Shown here piece by piece: positions 1 through 12,859 of a stretch of 64,000 nucleotides of DNA. A program made the translations under genes and the position numbers. The notes below the pieces were generated by a model. The model saw nothing but the letters and a program-made list of their open reading frames with translations. It ran no database searches and was not told the DNA's origin. Source of the stretch: Massospora cicadina (lineage: Eukaryota; Entomophthoromycota; Entomophthoromycetes; Entomophthorales; Entomophthoraceae); contig JAKSZP010009197.1 of the NCBI GenBank assembly GCA_022478985.1, forward strand, positions 310,001 through 374,000, read 5' to 3'. Numbering within the stretch: the first letter of the stretch is position 1; each line of letters opens with the position of its first letter.

Positions 1-1028
1 TTTGTAAGTCTTTTCGTCTTATTTAATCCAATACAATCATGTGATCCCCCTTCTTCCATACTATTAGGAGGGGAGACGTCCAAGGACACTTGGATATGCG
101 TATCAGCATGGCATATAAAATTGTTGTAACTTATTTGATATAAACTCTTCTTTATTCTTGGATCAGTGGCAAGGCTTTAATTAAAAATGGTGTGTCACTC
201 CCTGTGTCAATCAACTGAACTCTTCTCTTGTAAAGGCTATAACCGCTGGGTCCACTGCTGAAATTGTCTGAGTATTAATCCAGGTGCTTAATGAGTTAAT
301 ATATTCTATTATAGTTGGCTCTTGCAGCCAAACTTTGTCAATGCAAGTGACGTTATGAACTGATTTAATGTTAACATAATTATATCTTTGCTTTGGATAT
401 AGTTTAAATCTTCTTGATCTGAAAAGGGTGCTTCAAATATTCATAAGTAAAACTAAAGCATCTTCTTGGTATTTTAAACTATAAAAGCAGGAATTATTCT
501 GGGTTTCTGATCTCCAACTTCTTTGAAACAATAGATTCTGAGCATTTTAATGTCACATTATATTTATAGTGGTGCTGACCAGAATAACCTTCTTTTACCA
601 TGTAGTAAGTGCATATTCTCACCAGCGTACAGGTGCAAACCAGACGCGGCTTTTAATATTGGTGGTAGCTACTTTTTGTTATTTTAACTTCAATTTATAA
701 CCAAATAGTTAAATGAAAAGTTTGATTTTAACTTGGCATAATCGTTTTTTCCTCTTTTTTTCACCTCATTGTTAAACACAAGTGGCATATGGTAGCTAAG
801 TGGAATGACTGAACCCTTATTAAAGTCAATCATTCTTCCAAACTCAATTTAAGAACCGCATCCCTATGAGGAAATTATATAAGTTCTCAAGTACTACACC
901 AAAGAAGACAAGACAATATATCCAAGTAGAAAGGGTAACGCAATTTATTGAATTAGTGCTTTGGTCAAATCAGTCCCAGTGGTTCTGAACTTGGCCTAAT
1001 GACTGATGTACTGGTTAAATATTAAACT

Positions 1029-1130
1029 TTACATGAGCTTAGAAATCATAATGTTGACTGGAACGCCTATATCCACTATCGCTAACACTTTGAACTTCTT
1101 TATGGTAAATTCCAATTTGGTAATACTCTT
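1029..1130 (-). pseudogene. retroelement aspartic protease fragment
   Basis: The minus-strand translation contains VLAIVDIGVPVNIMISKLM. This aligns residue for residue with the protease of the element at 39-48 kb (VVAIVDSGEPVNIVSMKLV). The catalytic Asp is kept but the D-S/T-G triad reads D-I-G here, so the enzyme would be inactive. The open frame continues upstream to 1229 without recognisable features. Confidence 0.65.
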
Positions 1131-2644
1131 TTTGATAGTCATGCCCATGGTAAGGATTGCACTAACAGTCTGACTAAATTCCTCAAACTCTTTAGGAAGA
1201 ATATTGCTTACAAGACTCAGGTGGCTCACAACTCTGACTGCAATTTTTAAATGCAGTTTCTACTAAATTCGTGCTATCAAATATACTGTCTATTATCCAT
1301 GTGGCATTGGACTCTTGAGTCAGGTAAGATTGTTCTAGGGGTTAAAATTAGTTTAGTTTAATTTCAGATAGGCAAGCAAAACTACTTCACTTGGGCTCCA
1401 ATGACATGATGTCCTGAATCAACTTTCAAATAAGGCTCATCCATATTAATTCTGTTAGTGTTCTGTGTAGACTAATTGAACAAATCAACTATCTTTTCTT
1501 TAATTGTCTCCTTCTTTATTTTCTTTAACTTGGGGCAAATTTCTGATAAAGTGTCCTTCTTACAGTTAGTTTTTTATCTGAAATTATAGATTTAGGGTAC
1601 TTTTATTTAAATGGTCAGGAAGCCTTCTATCTAAGCTTATCCTCACACTCTGAGCAATGTAAACATACTTTAAATTAGGATGACGTCACTGATTATTTTA
1701 TTATCTGACTGTTTTATACGCGGATTTTATGTCAATTAATGCCTCTTATAAATGGATTTAAGGAATTAACAAGTTTTATGGCCAAAAGTCATATGTATCA
1801 GGAATTGTGGATGTAATTTATGAGCTAAGCAAAACAGCCTTTTCAGTAACTAAACTAAAGCTCCAATTATCCAAAAATGTTGGACCTTGAAGTAATATCA
1901 GTTTCCACTATCTACAACTGACTCAGACTTCCCATTTTTTAGTGGGATAATCTTGCTTCATGTTTTAAAAATCATATGCACTTATGAACTCAGCAATGAG
2001 AAATTTTTTGAAGTTGGTCTATGTATGGTGGGGTCAAAAAGTGGCTTTAAGCACATCCTGTTCCTCTCTATTCAGCATCCCTAAACATATCAAACTTTCT
2101 GCTTGTCACTGGCTCCATCCATGCTATTCTCATATAACTGAAAAAATCTAGCTATGATATCCTCACCAGGAGTGAATTTAGTTTTGAAGTACGGGAAAAA
2201 TTTATATCCTTTTCATAAGTAAATTGATGATCAGGTTGTAAAAACATTATCAGTGTGTTGGTGCTGGTGGTGAGTTATCCCAAAGTAGGTAAAGGTCTGA
2301 GAGAAGGAATATGCCTAACATGTTTATTCTCTATATTTTATCCCAAATGATCTACTGGTCACTGTGGCTTTCCATCTTGGCATAAATTATGTTTAAACTG
2401 TAAAGTTTTTTCATTTTGTTTCTCTAAGATATCTTGTCAAAAATATTTCAACGCCTGATCCTTGATCCTTTCATGTGCTGGTGGCAGTCTGACTCTTGCT
2501 AGCATACTCATCAGATGAGATAAGTGCTGCTTTAACTCATTAAGCAACTAAAACATTTTCTCCATATCACCTTCTTATGAAAGTTCTTCTTCATAGTACA
2601 CTTTCATGGTATCATCATAGAATTTGCTGCTATCATTTGGTGGT

Positions 2645-2664
2645 GGCCTCTGTAGTGAGCACCA
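2645..2664 (-). other. retroelement primer-binding-site-like sequence
   Basis: The minus strand reads TGGTGCTCACTACAGAGGCC. It begins with TGG, the complement of a tRNA CCA end. It shares TGGTGCTCA with the site after the 5' LTR of the 39-48 kb element and resembles the site at 12812 of the 9-19 kb element. It sits immediately before the gag-like region, as expected for a PBS. Confidence 0.5.
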
Positions 2665-2667
2665 ACT

Positions 2668-5600
2668 ATTTCCATACTGGACTACTTTCTCAGGGAATGC
2701 TGATTAATAGGGTTGATCCAGTTGTAATAATTTACTTGTTTGTTCACATGATGCTTCATTGAGAAATTTGGATATCCTTTTTTCTGTTACATGGGAATTT
2801 TACTCATGTTTCCAAGCGCGCAAAACCATTTTAACCCTTATAATTAATTATAATGGCTTTTCTTAAGATCGCCAGAGCTCCTCTCAAAATCTGCTGGTGT
2901 AACCAGGGTAAGAAAAACCTTCTTTAGTAATTCTTTTGTATTTGGTGTTATCACACCAAAGTAAACAATGAGCAGAATCCTTGAAAAATTTCATGATTAA
3001 TAATTAGAAAGTATATATAATAAATGAGAAAAACAGGTCGTGTAAGGTAGGACTTAATTTTAATCTCTCAGTCTCTTTTTAGATTGTAATTTTAGATTTC
3101 GTTTTGGCTTCAGAGCTAGCAGAGTGTATATCCCTGATTCTAGCTGATCTTCTGGGTTTTCTCTAAAAGTTATAAAGTGGTGCTTCTAGTGTTTTGTAAT
3201 TGTATGTTTTCTGTTTTGAGCTTTAACATGGCTTCTGTTGCTCTTGCAACTGTCTGTGGCCTGTTCTGTGTGCACCTAATTTCTGCTTTAAAAACTTGAT
3301 TTTAAATTTTATTATGTCTCTCCATAAAATAAAGTTAATTGAATGGAATTCTCACTTTTTATAGAGTACTGTAATTTGGCGTCATTATAGGGGGAACCTA
3401 AAGGTATAAAAAAGGCTCCTCTAAGGGCATTATTTGCAACATGGGGCGCGCTTATTAGCGATGGTAATTATACTAGGGCATCCTCCAAAGTCATTGCTAC
3501 TAACTATATATTATCTTTAAGGTCGTGAGGTATAAAGGGCCTTCATCATCAGAAACTTAGGATTGTTAAAAGCCTCTAAAAGGGCTATCATTAAAATTAT
3601 ATTGATCACTGGCTGTATTAGGAGGGTCTTATTATCGTTCTTACTGACTTTATAATTAGTACCAATATATGTATTGGTATAATTGGGGTTTTCAAAAGGG
3701 TTTTTTCATATGGCTAGAAATAACCCCTTTATTTGAGCTTTTCTCACAATAATGTTGAGCTTTAATAAATGATAGTTAAATCATTAATCCATCAACAATG
3801 ATTTCCAGTTCTGTTGAAATTTTTAAATATCAGAATATTTAGATATGAAAATCTTAGAATGGCTTTATCTATCACAAACTTTTAAACCTGCAATATAGCC
3901 CATGACTTCCCATTTACCTCCCAATAATATGTATTACCATTGTATTTCCTTTACCATTTTGTGACTTCTGGGATGATCAGTCACTGGAGAGTCATTATAA
4001 TCCTATAGTACCTTATCTACAATTGGCCCTTGGTACATATATCTTGTGCTTATATTAAATGTCATTGTTTAATTCAATTAGATATACTCAAAGGGCTTAT
4101 TTTGAGGTTTTTTAATAAAGTCATAATTTTACTCTAATGATATTTGTTTTCATATTATGCTGCAACATGACTTTATATCAGCTTTTCAGCTAAAAGAAGT
4201 TCATGCTTATATTATCACTAAAAGTATCACCTGAGTGTTGTGGTTTCAGATCTCAGCTTTCTTGTGGAGGTGGGTATGGCGTCAGCTTAAAATTTCTGGG
4301 CTTGTCTTAAAATTTTAGGCTTATAATGGCTAAAAATACTATATTTTACAAGGTTGAGAGCAAAAGATCATTCTAATAATTGCTTTTTGTAGCTTTATAA
4401 AACTATATAAATTTTTTGGCCCATGAGTGCTTTAATGTTTGTTTGGTTCCAAATAGGTTTTTCCAAGTTTTTAAGACTTACTTATTTTTATTATCTGGTA
4501 TATATCTTTAACTACATTCTTGGAGGGGCATATTTTTAGCAATGTGCATCCATTTGTGGAAAACCATCATCAGCCTCCTATTAAAAACGCCCCAGTGGCG
4601 AAGTCTAGAATGCCAGCTTCTAGAACACATGTATATAAATTGATCTATCACTGCTGCCCTGGAAAAAGGCAAGGTATTTTTAAGAGACCCAAAGTCTTTA
4701 TTTGCTTATTTATTTTTATCTAAATTTTATGATACTTAACATGAGGTGAGTAGTTGGAGCACAATTTAAGAAAATCTTCTAATAGAATATACAAAGTTGG
4801 CAAGCACTAAGAAACTCTGGATGTATCTGTGCAAACTTTTTACAATCCAAGAGATTATGCTTTAGCATTGTCAAAAGTTATTGTAGAGCCACTACCACCC
4901 TATTTACTAATAACAAAATTCATACATTTGTTTTGTTTGATCCAATACGTCACAAATAGGGTTTGCTTAAGCAGCTTTTGAAATATAAACATGAGATGAA
5001 TATTCTGGACCTCTGCAAACTATTACAGTATGAATTCATTCAGGTAGGCAACGCAGAAAACATCAATCTACCTCCATAAGATTATGCTGATAAGGATTTA
5101 AAATGTTTTATGGCGTTTTATTTTCTGAAAGGCATCATAAGATACTTGTAGAGTATATAAAAAATCATTAGAGTGCTCTTCCACTTGTTGCCCTTTTTAA
5201 TGCAAATTAGGTCAAATGCGTTGCAAAAGTCACCCTTTAAAAACTTGGCACTAGTGAACAGGTAATTAAGTTCATTAGCATAAGAAATTGGTAGCGTCTC
5301 TTAACAATGGTTTTGTTCATCTTCTAATATACTGTATATTGAAGCTTTTTTTTAATAAAAATAAAATGGAGACAAGAACTAGATTATACTTAGATATGTT
5401 CCCTTCTTCATCATGTACTTAACATATTGCTTCGTTGCAGACTGAACAATGAGATCACAGCTGTATGTGGAGCTGTATTTTGGTGGGGGTAAGTAGGAAA
5501 TGTAATATTATAATATAAATTTGATATGAGGTGACAACAAGCTGGCCTTTTCCTCAATATTAGTTTTTCCCAGTTTCAGAGTAGTCATGAATTAATCCAT

Positions 5601-8600
5601 TTGATTAGCTCATATGTGATTGACTGCTAGCATTCATGCGGTTATCATAGTATATGCTTAGCTTTTAGGTAGCATCTTTGTTGTTGACTAAGTATCCTTA
5701 GCTTTAAGTTCCAATTTAAACCTTGTTAGACGTACAAGGAAAACTCAGGATTAAAGAACAAAAAAGGTCAGGTATGACTAATAATTTGTAGCAAAACGTA
5801 ATTCTCCTAGTAGCATTTTGTTAAGGGGTTTTAGCATAGTGGGAACGCGACTTACTATTGCCTCTACAATCTAGGTTTAAATCTGGTCATAAAAAATTTA
5901 ACTACTATGTGCTTTGAGGTAAGCAAAACATGTGTAGTCACACACCATGCATTGGTTTAGCTGATTAAATTATTATCTTAGATTATATAATCCCAGCCTA
6001 TCAGCTCATGTAAAGAGTGGTTTTACCTCCATTACTATGGGTTTTTCTCTATTCCTTTATCCTACCCCTACCTTAAACCAGTATTTATCTCTGTCTTAAG
6101 GTTGACTCACCTCAAATAAATTATTCGTAACAGTTTGATGGCATCCTCAAAAGGGTAGGCAAGGGTGGTAGTATCATTTTACTGGGTCACTGTTTTACCA
6201 ATAAGATAAATTTGAATCCCAAAGAATTAATGATAAAGGGCTTTCCATGATTCTGCATAACAATCAGATTTAAGAGAGTCTCAAGAGCAACTCTGCCGCA
6301 ATCATAAGATTTAGTGATTTTACTGATAAGAATAAGAGTTGTTATCTGTGCCAATAGTACAGAGCCAGGCTTAGTGTTTTCTGAGAACACTGCATTATAG
6401 ATGCATACTATTATGGTAAAGAGACTGTACCATTCTACAAATTAAATCTTATTTCATTTTGACAATATTGGGGCGCTCAGAATCAACACTATCAATGGAA
6501 GCGTAAACTAGTGTGGTGACAAATTAAGATTTATCATAATACAGTCTTCAAAAATTTTGACACTTGAGGTAATGAGAGGGTGAGAAGGTGATCATGAGAT
6601 TTCAATTTAGGGCTTGAGTTCCTTTCAAGATATTAAATTTTACTGAAATTTCAATAAAAGACCCTTGTCTAAGGAGAGGAAAGCTTGATTTAAGTGTCAA
6701 AACACTTATCCCTGAACAAATTTTAACTTTATAAGTGATAAACCCTTGTTTTCTTAGGTTTTGAGGCTCTGGTATCTTTTTCTATCTGGTACATATTTTC
6801 GATATAAGATCTCACGCTTTTCTAAATATTGTGTACATCAGTAAATAATGTCTCACAGTTAACAACGTTATAACCAACCTGGCTTTGTGGATTCATATGT
6901 TTACTAATAAGATGTCACTGAATTGTGCCACTAGGATTAAATCCCTTACTACTTACTCTAGGGGTATCTATAATAATTAGATAATATAGCAAGAGTTTGC
7001 TTGTGTGTGATACCTAGCCAAAACTAAGGCATGCAGAGCTTTAGAAATTTGGAACATAGGCTGACAGGGATTTCATGTGCACTCTAAAGTCAATTATATA
7101 ATTTTTTACAAAAATAGGAAGATATATATATATTCAATGTAAAATTATATACAGATGATTATAAACTTTAGTGGAATTTATTATATTTTTAGCTGAGAAA
7201 ATTGATGTCTGACCTAATTTAAAAGTTATAATGGTTTTCTAAGTGATTGTTGATTTTTGGTTAATCTAGAGTACTAATTGGTCTAAGTCAAATTGTTAGG
7301 GCTTTAGTAAATTTCAATAAAATTTTAATAATTTTAATAATTTGTCTGAATAATTAGTATATTTAATTGAATTGATAGGTTTTATCACTTTCTAAAATTA
7401 TTCATGGGCATCTAATAAAAAAGCTAATATAATTAATTAGTGTGAGGTAAAAAGAACACGCATTTAAAGCAGCATAATAAGTATATCTATAATATTAAAG
7501 CTACTTGACAATTGATCAAAATCATCAATTTACTAATAAGTTATCTTTTTTCATTAAAAATCATCATTTTTTCAACTTAAAAATGAACCAGTCTAGTTCA
7601 TAAAAAACATTCCAAAAAAGTATAGCGGCCAACTTCACCATATATAACATCCAAACAACAACCAATCACCTAATCAGTAAGCTACAGAAGGTTATATTAA
7701 CTAGCAGATCCAGGATATGATAACTAAGCTCACCATAGCTTCTCTTAATAAAATCTTTACAAACTTATTTTTACAAACTTCCAAATGAACTATAATAACA
7801 ATGGGCACACATCCAGCCACTCCTGAAGTGGTAAATAATGACATCAGTTATATTTACATCACTCCTGTAGCAGAAAATATTGGTTACAAATCACAATTCA
7901 CAAAATTTGCAGCCAGTAACCCTAAAATAAATTAAAGCTATCTGACTCTAATGAATCCAGGTGAAAACCTGGCAACCATTAAACAGGATTGAATTGCACA
8001 AACAATAAAACTGCCATGGCTGATCCCACAACATAAGTATCTTGTATTGACCTCAGTAAGACCTTGATGTGCCATCTGAGTCAGGCTCAGGGATGCGTCA
8101 GAATCAATATAACGCAAAATTTTCTGAGAGCATAATTGCTCCTAAAAGGGCTTCAGCCCCTGAAAAACAACAGCTCTCAAACAATTATTCCATGCATTGT
8201 AATATGATCCAACTATGAGGGGCATATTTATTAAATTTATTCGTCTGTCAATAATTTGTCATATATACTCAATCAGAGAGCATCCATTTGTTGGTTTCTA
8301 AAAATTCTACAAAATTCTATATGTTAAAATGTTAATAGAGTTACCGTATAATATGGATCATTTCCAGATTGTCAAGGTAACCAGATAAAATAACAAAAAA
8401 TCATAATGTCAAATAATGTTGAGGAAAAGTGCAGCACATCCACCAAATTCACACAACAATAATTCATGCAATACATCTGTCATGTATATAATAGTAAAAA
8501 AGATACCCTTGCTTAAAGGGGCTTCCCCACCTAGGACATCAAACAAAGGATAGCTCTCCAATTCTCATATGAAACGGCCATTTTCAGGATTGTGAAAGGC

Positions 8601-8684
8601 TTTACTCCAGTAACTGCTGCTAAATGGTGTGAGCACAGGATCTCCGCCAGCACAGCAAAAAGATGGTTAGACACCTAAAGCCCA
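2668..8684. other. AT-rich unassigned region
   Basis: No gene is recognisable in about 6 kb. The part next to 2668 should include the LTR of the minus-strand gypsy relic; near 2790 on the minus strand there is a CATGTAACAGAA run similar to one in the LTRs of the 9-19 kb element. The short open frames at 4520-4723 and 6187-6390 have no recognisable motif and are probably chance frames in decayed repeats. CpG is rare. Confidence 0.5.
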
Positions 8685-8802
8685 TTAAAATGTCAGTCTG
8701 TTTTTAAAGCCTCCCACATTTCTTATGAAAGACGCCTTAAAAATTGATGAAGCTCCTAATTGACCAATAAAACTTGAAGCAGAAATATAGGAGGACCTAA
8801 AA

Positions 8803-9012
8803 GTGGAAGATGCCAGAGCTTTATTATATGCTGAAATTAATCTATATGACGCAATGAAGTTTACCAAGGCAAATGTCCCCACCATAAAAGCAAATGGTCA
8901 AAAGTTCTGGTTCTATACCTATGAAACTCTCCATTTTAAAACAATTTCAAACGCATTAATTGCACTGGACTGGGCTCATTGCAAAGTAGACGCGGATGTT
9001 GCTACTAAATGA
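8803..9012 (+). pseudogene. unrecognised coding-like fragment
   Basis: An open frame of 69 codons with protein-like composition (segment KANGQKFWFYTYETLHFKTI), interrupted afterwards by stops. I do not recognise the family. It lies just upstream of the 5' LTR of the 9-19 kb element, in sequence that resembles transposon relics, so it is more likely a piece of an older element than a host gene. No upstream or downstream partner frame was found. Confidence 0.25.
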
Positions 9013-9588
9013 TACAACATTAATATCTACCCAGATAAAGCAATGTCATAGAAAAACAGGTTTCAAGGCATCTGATCTGAGCCCTTTTACTGGTCACATA
9101 TGAGAATTCTCCCTCTAATGCATATGATCTCATGAAGACAGGTTGGACCAAAGAAAAAGCAGTCAAGTGTGGACTTTTCCTGGAGTATACGGCCAAATAT
9201 GCTATTAAATGAAGCACAAATAGTTGCCCTCTAAGATGAAATAATAGATTTGAAATGGAATCAGTATCAACCAAGTTTATGACTGAAAAAGCTTGAGAAA
9301 ACAAAAAACATCCGCAAAAACCTATATTATAAAGCTTTTCCTATTATAAAGTGGACTATATCAAGGGATCATGCCCTTCTGATAGAAGCTGCAGACTGGT
9401 ATGTAGTGGTGTTTACACCTGTCATGGAAGATAATACAAGTATACTGGAGAATAATTACACACTTTCTGGAAGGAACCTCACCAGTATATCAACACCTCA
9501 AGATTTATACATTTATGATCAAACGCATATAAAGGAGATGAACTACCTTTTATAGACAATGATGACCTCAGAAATTTACCAGACAGTT

Positions 9589-10327
9589 TGTAACAATTGA
9601 TGATCATACATGAATCTCATAAGGTTGGGAATTATGAGATTTGTGTGTGTCAATAGTTGCAATTCCGTTATTCTGAGTAGGAGTTTCCTATTCAGGTTGA
9701 TAATGGAATAAAAATTAAATAAATTAATTATTTGATTGGTTGTTCATGCTGAGGTTCCCTCCAATTCTCTGTCAAGTTACCTGGATGCCATCAATTATGG
9801 AGGCTTGTGCACCCCTCATTACCTACAATTTATTTAGCTTTTTAGAAAAAGTATATCAAAGCGAGGTCAGCCCATCAGACCTCACTTTGGAATTCTATTC
9901 TGACTTTGAGTCCATTCCCAGTAAAGGCTGCTATTTGCTGGATTTGTTTTATTTAATTTTATTATTTAAAACAAGATTGGGGGTGCAGATGGCGATGCAG
10001 TGAGGAGGAGAGGAAAGGGGGTGGACGCGCTGGGATCCTCTTGAGAGTGGCCTTACCCTGGTGAGAGGGGAAGGAGCCAGAGTGGCCCAAGGCGATAGAG
10101 GCTGGTTGACTGCACCTTGGACGGGTAACCCCAAGGCAACAGAGGCTGTAGGGACACACCTCAGCCTGGGGGCCCATGGCGACAGAGGCTGGTGCACCGC
10201 ACCTCAGCCCAGATGCCTGACAAGGCCATCTATTTGGACAGGATCATACGGAGTTGGTACAGCCACATATGGGGGTGGTGGTTAAGGGCTGGTGGCAGGC
10301 TGGGCCTTGGGAGCCCCATCTGTTACA
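9589..10327 (+). mobile_element. solo LTR 1 (739 bp), TSD CAGTT
   Basis: The element starts TGTAAC and ends GTTACA, a perfect 6-bp terminal inverted repeat with TG...CA ends typical of LTRs. It is flanked on both sides by CAGTT (9584-9588 and 10328-10332), a 5-bp target-site duplication. The 3' LTR of element B has the corresponding uninterrupted site (around 18022-18040), proving insertion after element B. No internal retroviral genes are present, so this is a solo LTR left by LTR-LTR recombination. The right half is unusually GC-rich. Confidence 0.85.
10086..10216 (+). repeat. three GC-rich ~44-bp tandem repeats in solo LTR 1
   Basis: Three units begin with CCCAAGGCGATAGAGGCTG (10086), CCCAAGGCAACAGAGGCTG (10130) and CCCATGGCGACAGAGGCTG (10173), 43-44 bp apart. 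They lie inside a GC-rich block (about 9970-10320) of an otherwise AT-rich LTR. Repeats in this position could be enhancer-like, but that is inference. The short open frames across the block are by-products of its base composition. Confidence 0.7.
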
Positions 10328-10469
10328 CAGTTAGGATGACATCAAATACAAAAATAAGATACCCATAAAATGAAGAGGTCTACAGTATGGAGTTGATGAC
10401 TAACAACAATGATGACTATAAATTTTGGCCAATTTTATATTTTAGAAGAAGCAAAATAACTTATGATTA

Positions 10470-10768
10470 AGGGATGGATACCCCAGTGATAAAACATGGA
10501 CCCTCTACCACTGCCTCCCCAAGTTTGAAACCTGTTCAATGAACTTTGGGTAGGGGACAATTATGACTGTGTTGACGTTGCAAACCAATGCCCCAAACTG
10601 AGATAGCAAATAGAAAAGGTGGTCCATGGAGTTTATGGCATATCACATGCCGTGCATGAAGGTTTTCCAAGTTTTATCCTCCTTTACCATTCATTCCATT
10701 TCATTTTAATTGGTGCAGTATCATCCCCAGGTTGGCCCACTTCAAATAAAATTTAATATAAATATAAA
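10470..10768 (+). mobile_element. tRNA-derived SINE, copy 1, TSD TTATGATTA
   Basis: This copy aligns along its whole length with the copy at 26121-26409. Shared runs include GGGTAGGGGACAATTATGAC and GTGCAGTATCATCCCCAGG. It ends in an A/T-rich tail and is flanked by TTATGATTA (10461-10469 and 10769-10777). The A-box-like sequence is partly kept, but the B box has decayed (GTTCGATTC in copy 2, GTTTGAAAC here). It sits inside the 5' LTR of element B; the 3' LTR has the empty site near 18155-18175. Confidence 0.85.
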
Positions 10769-10932
10769 TTATGATTAGTCAATGATGGAGTAATTCCATA
10801 AGGAATGGCCAATGACAAATAAATGACCAAACTTCCATCCAACCAAGTTACTCCAATAGAAGCTTTTGAACCTTTTGTCTAATATTTCCTGTAAAAAGTA
10901 ATCGACCAATATTGATAAATGATCAAAACCCT

Positions 10933-12038
10933 TGTTAATTTTTAGTATTAAGTCGCTTTATTAAATGAACTCCTGCTTTCATAGTTGAAAAGAGTTTTGA
11001 CCAATTTACCCTTCATTTTTGCTAAGTGTTAATGTATTTCCTAACCGTTTTGAAGCACACAAGGCCTAACAACAATAAATGACTCTTCTATCCTCTTCTG
11101 GGTGTTTTTCCCTCTATAATTGGGAACTCTCCTAATGCAGGTAAAACAGAAAAGTTTTCTTTAATACTCTTCTACAAAATTAATACAAACTCAAACTTCA
11201 ACAATATTACCAAAATGTATATGATACAATTATATGAAGATTAGATTATAGGTTGATAAATTGTTCTAAGATGATAATATGATGATTTTATTAGTAGGCC
11301 AGGCGCCAGTATTATACTCCTCTTGAACATCTTCTGGACATACTCATTTATTAAATAAGTATATTAAAATCAATCCAATTTTCTACAGATTATGTCATTA
11401 GCTATTATCAATTTCACCATGTTAATTTGGCCTTGAATAAACTTATTTACTATCATTTCAGACTATTTAAAGTCATTTATACTCTTATAATTGGGAGATT
11501 ATATGCGTAATATTAGCACCTCAGTAGTGTATATTTGCTTTACAATTGGCCCAATTAGTGTTTCATGATACAGCTGATGAAATACAATAAACGTGAGAAA
11601 ATACAATAATGAATTCAACAAATGACGTGCCCCTAGTTGGGACGTCAGCAGGCCTCTTGAAAGCACTAGGTACTCCTATTTGGGCTGTCTGTGTTTAATT
11701 GCTATTGTGCCAATTATAATGATTGACATACAAAATCCAATTATGCATTAATTTTTTTTGCATTCAACTCCTACTTGCAATTAAATTCATGCTGTAAAAC
11801 CCAATTGTTGCACCCAAGTAGGTCCCATATTTGCGATAATATAGTTATATCATAGTTATTATTAGCTAAGATAGTTGGAATGTTTAAGTGCAATTAAGGC
11901 GGTTTCAAGGGGAATACAATTCATCATATTGTGCATATAAATCGGGAAGGATCAAGGGATCTATCAATGGGAGTAATCTACTACCATTGATGGTTTTCTC
12001 AAAGGGTATATATTTAATTCAATCATCAAAATCCAACA
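10933..12038 (+). mobile_element. solo LTR 2 (1106 bp), TSD ACCCT
   Basis: The element begins TGTTAATTTTT and ends ATCCAACA (TGTT...AACA terminal inverted repeat). It is flanked by ACCCT at 10928-10932 and 12039-12043. The 3' LTR of element B reads straight through this point (GATCAAAACCCTGAAATAAG near 18312), which is the empty site. No coding capacity is recognisable inside, and no sequence related to it was noticed elsewhere in the window, so its parent family is unknown. Confidence 0.85.
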
Positions 12039-12811
12039 ACCCTAAACGTGAGGCACATTGGAGCAACGCCATCATACAAATCCTGACGCAATCAGAAAAT
12101 TGCTAGTTTGGGAGAAGAAGCAATAACTAGAAGAGGTGTTACAGCCCCAGAATTAAAAGTGGGTATTAAGCGAGGGGCCATTGAACATCCTAATGCAGGG
12201 ATGTTCTTTGTGAGATGGAACTCACTGATACAAGCATTAAACCAAATGGATTCTACCACAAAGGTGGGATCAAGAAGAGCTCCTAAAGGATTTGCAAAAT
12301 CCTTTACAACATCATCAAATTTCACTCCTAATTATTTTCAATTTACATTTAGTTTATATCCTGAACTCAATATAAAAATATATAAATACTTGGATTTTAT
12401 TTTAATAAAAAACCTGTCCCAAAGAATCTTAAGTTAACCTTTGGTCTCCACTTATGATGGGCTTAAGCGATGAGATTGCCAGTAACAAGTCTTGAATCAA
12501 AAGAAGAACCTCGTGATAAGAATACCTTGGTTGCTGATAAGTCCATTGAAAAGATTGGTCACAGTTTTTAGTTGATCTTTGTGTTAGGTAACATATTAAA
12601 GTTAAGTTTAAGAGTGTCAACAAGATTACCGCCAGCAGTGTAATGAACAATTTCAATGGGCATTAATCCTACATCAGGTAGCATCAAAAAGATCTATTTT
12701 TGAGGATGGTTCGCCTTTAGAAGGTCGCCTAGTATTTAATATGTATGTAACAGAACCCCTTTATATCAAGTTGGTCAACCAAGTAAGCAAGCAAGGTTAA
12801 TGAGCTGACTG

Positions 12812-12829
12812 TAGTGCTCACTATAGGGG
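12812..12829 (+). other. primer-binding-site-like sequence of element B
   Basis: TAGTGCTCACTATAGGGG directly follows the 5' LTR. It differs from the TGGTGCTCACTACAG of the minus-strand relic at 2645-2664 by few bases and shares GTGCTCA with the site at 39821. The TGG start has decayed to TAG. Confidence 0.5.
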
Positions 12830-12859
12830 TGACACCATTGTACCAGAATCAAGGAAATG

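Larger units (their letters stand above)
1..2667 (-). mobile_element. Ty3/gypsy gag-protease relic, minus strand
   Basis: Read on the minus strand from about 2640 down to 1030, this stretch has the order of a Ty3/gypsy element: a primer-binding-site-like sequence, a gag-like region, a zinc-knuckle remnant (about 1515-1560, spaced C and K residues around CKKDTLSEIC) and a protease segment. Many stops and frameshifts interrupt it, so it is not functional. Gag around 2060-2130 contains a short ASDKQ-like run that resembles the ASDCNK run in the gag of the element at 39-48 kb. Pol would lie towards position 1 and beyond the window edge. The 5' LTR should lie just right of 2667, but I could not fix its outer end. 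Confidence 0.6.
9423..12811 (+). repeat. 5' LTR of element B, interrupted by three insertions
   Basis: Segments 9423-9588, 10328-10469, 10769-10932 and 12039-12811 align in order with the 3' LTR at 17865-19102. Shared landmarks include CTGGAGAATAATTAC, ACAGTATGGAGTTGA, CGACCAATATTGA, TACCTTGGTTGCTGATAA and AACAGAACCCCT. The gaps in the alignment are exactly the two solo LTRs and the SINE listed separately. The end near 12811 is approximate because the terminal bases overlap the primer-binding-like sequence. A TATATAAATA run near 12379 could be the LTR core promoter. Confidence 0.85.

Noticed and set aside
10061..10285. Open frame across the GC-rich repeats of solo LTR 1
   Set aside because: Both strands and several frames are open because of base composition and the 44-bp repeats; no start context or motif.
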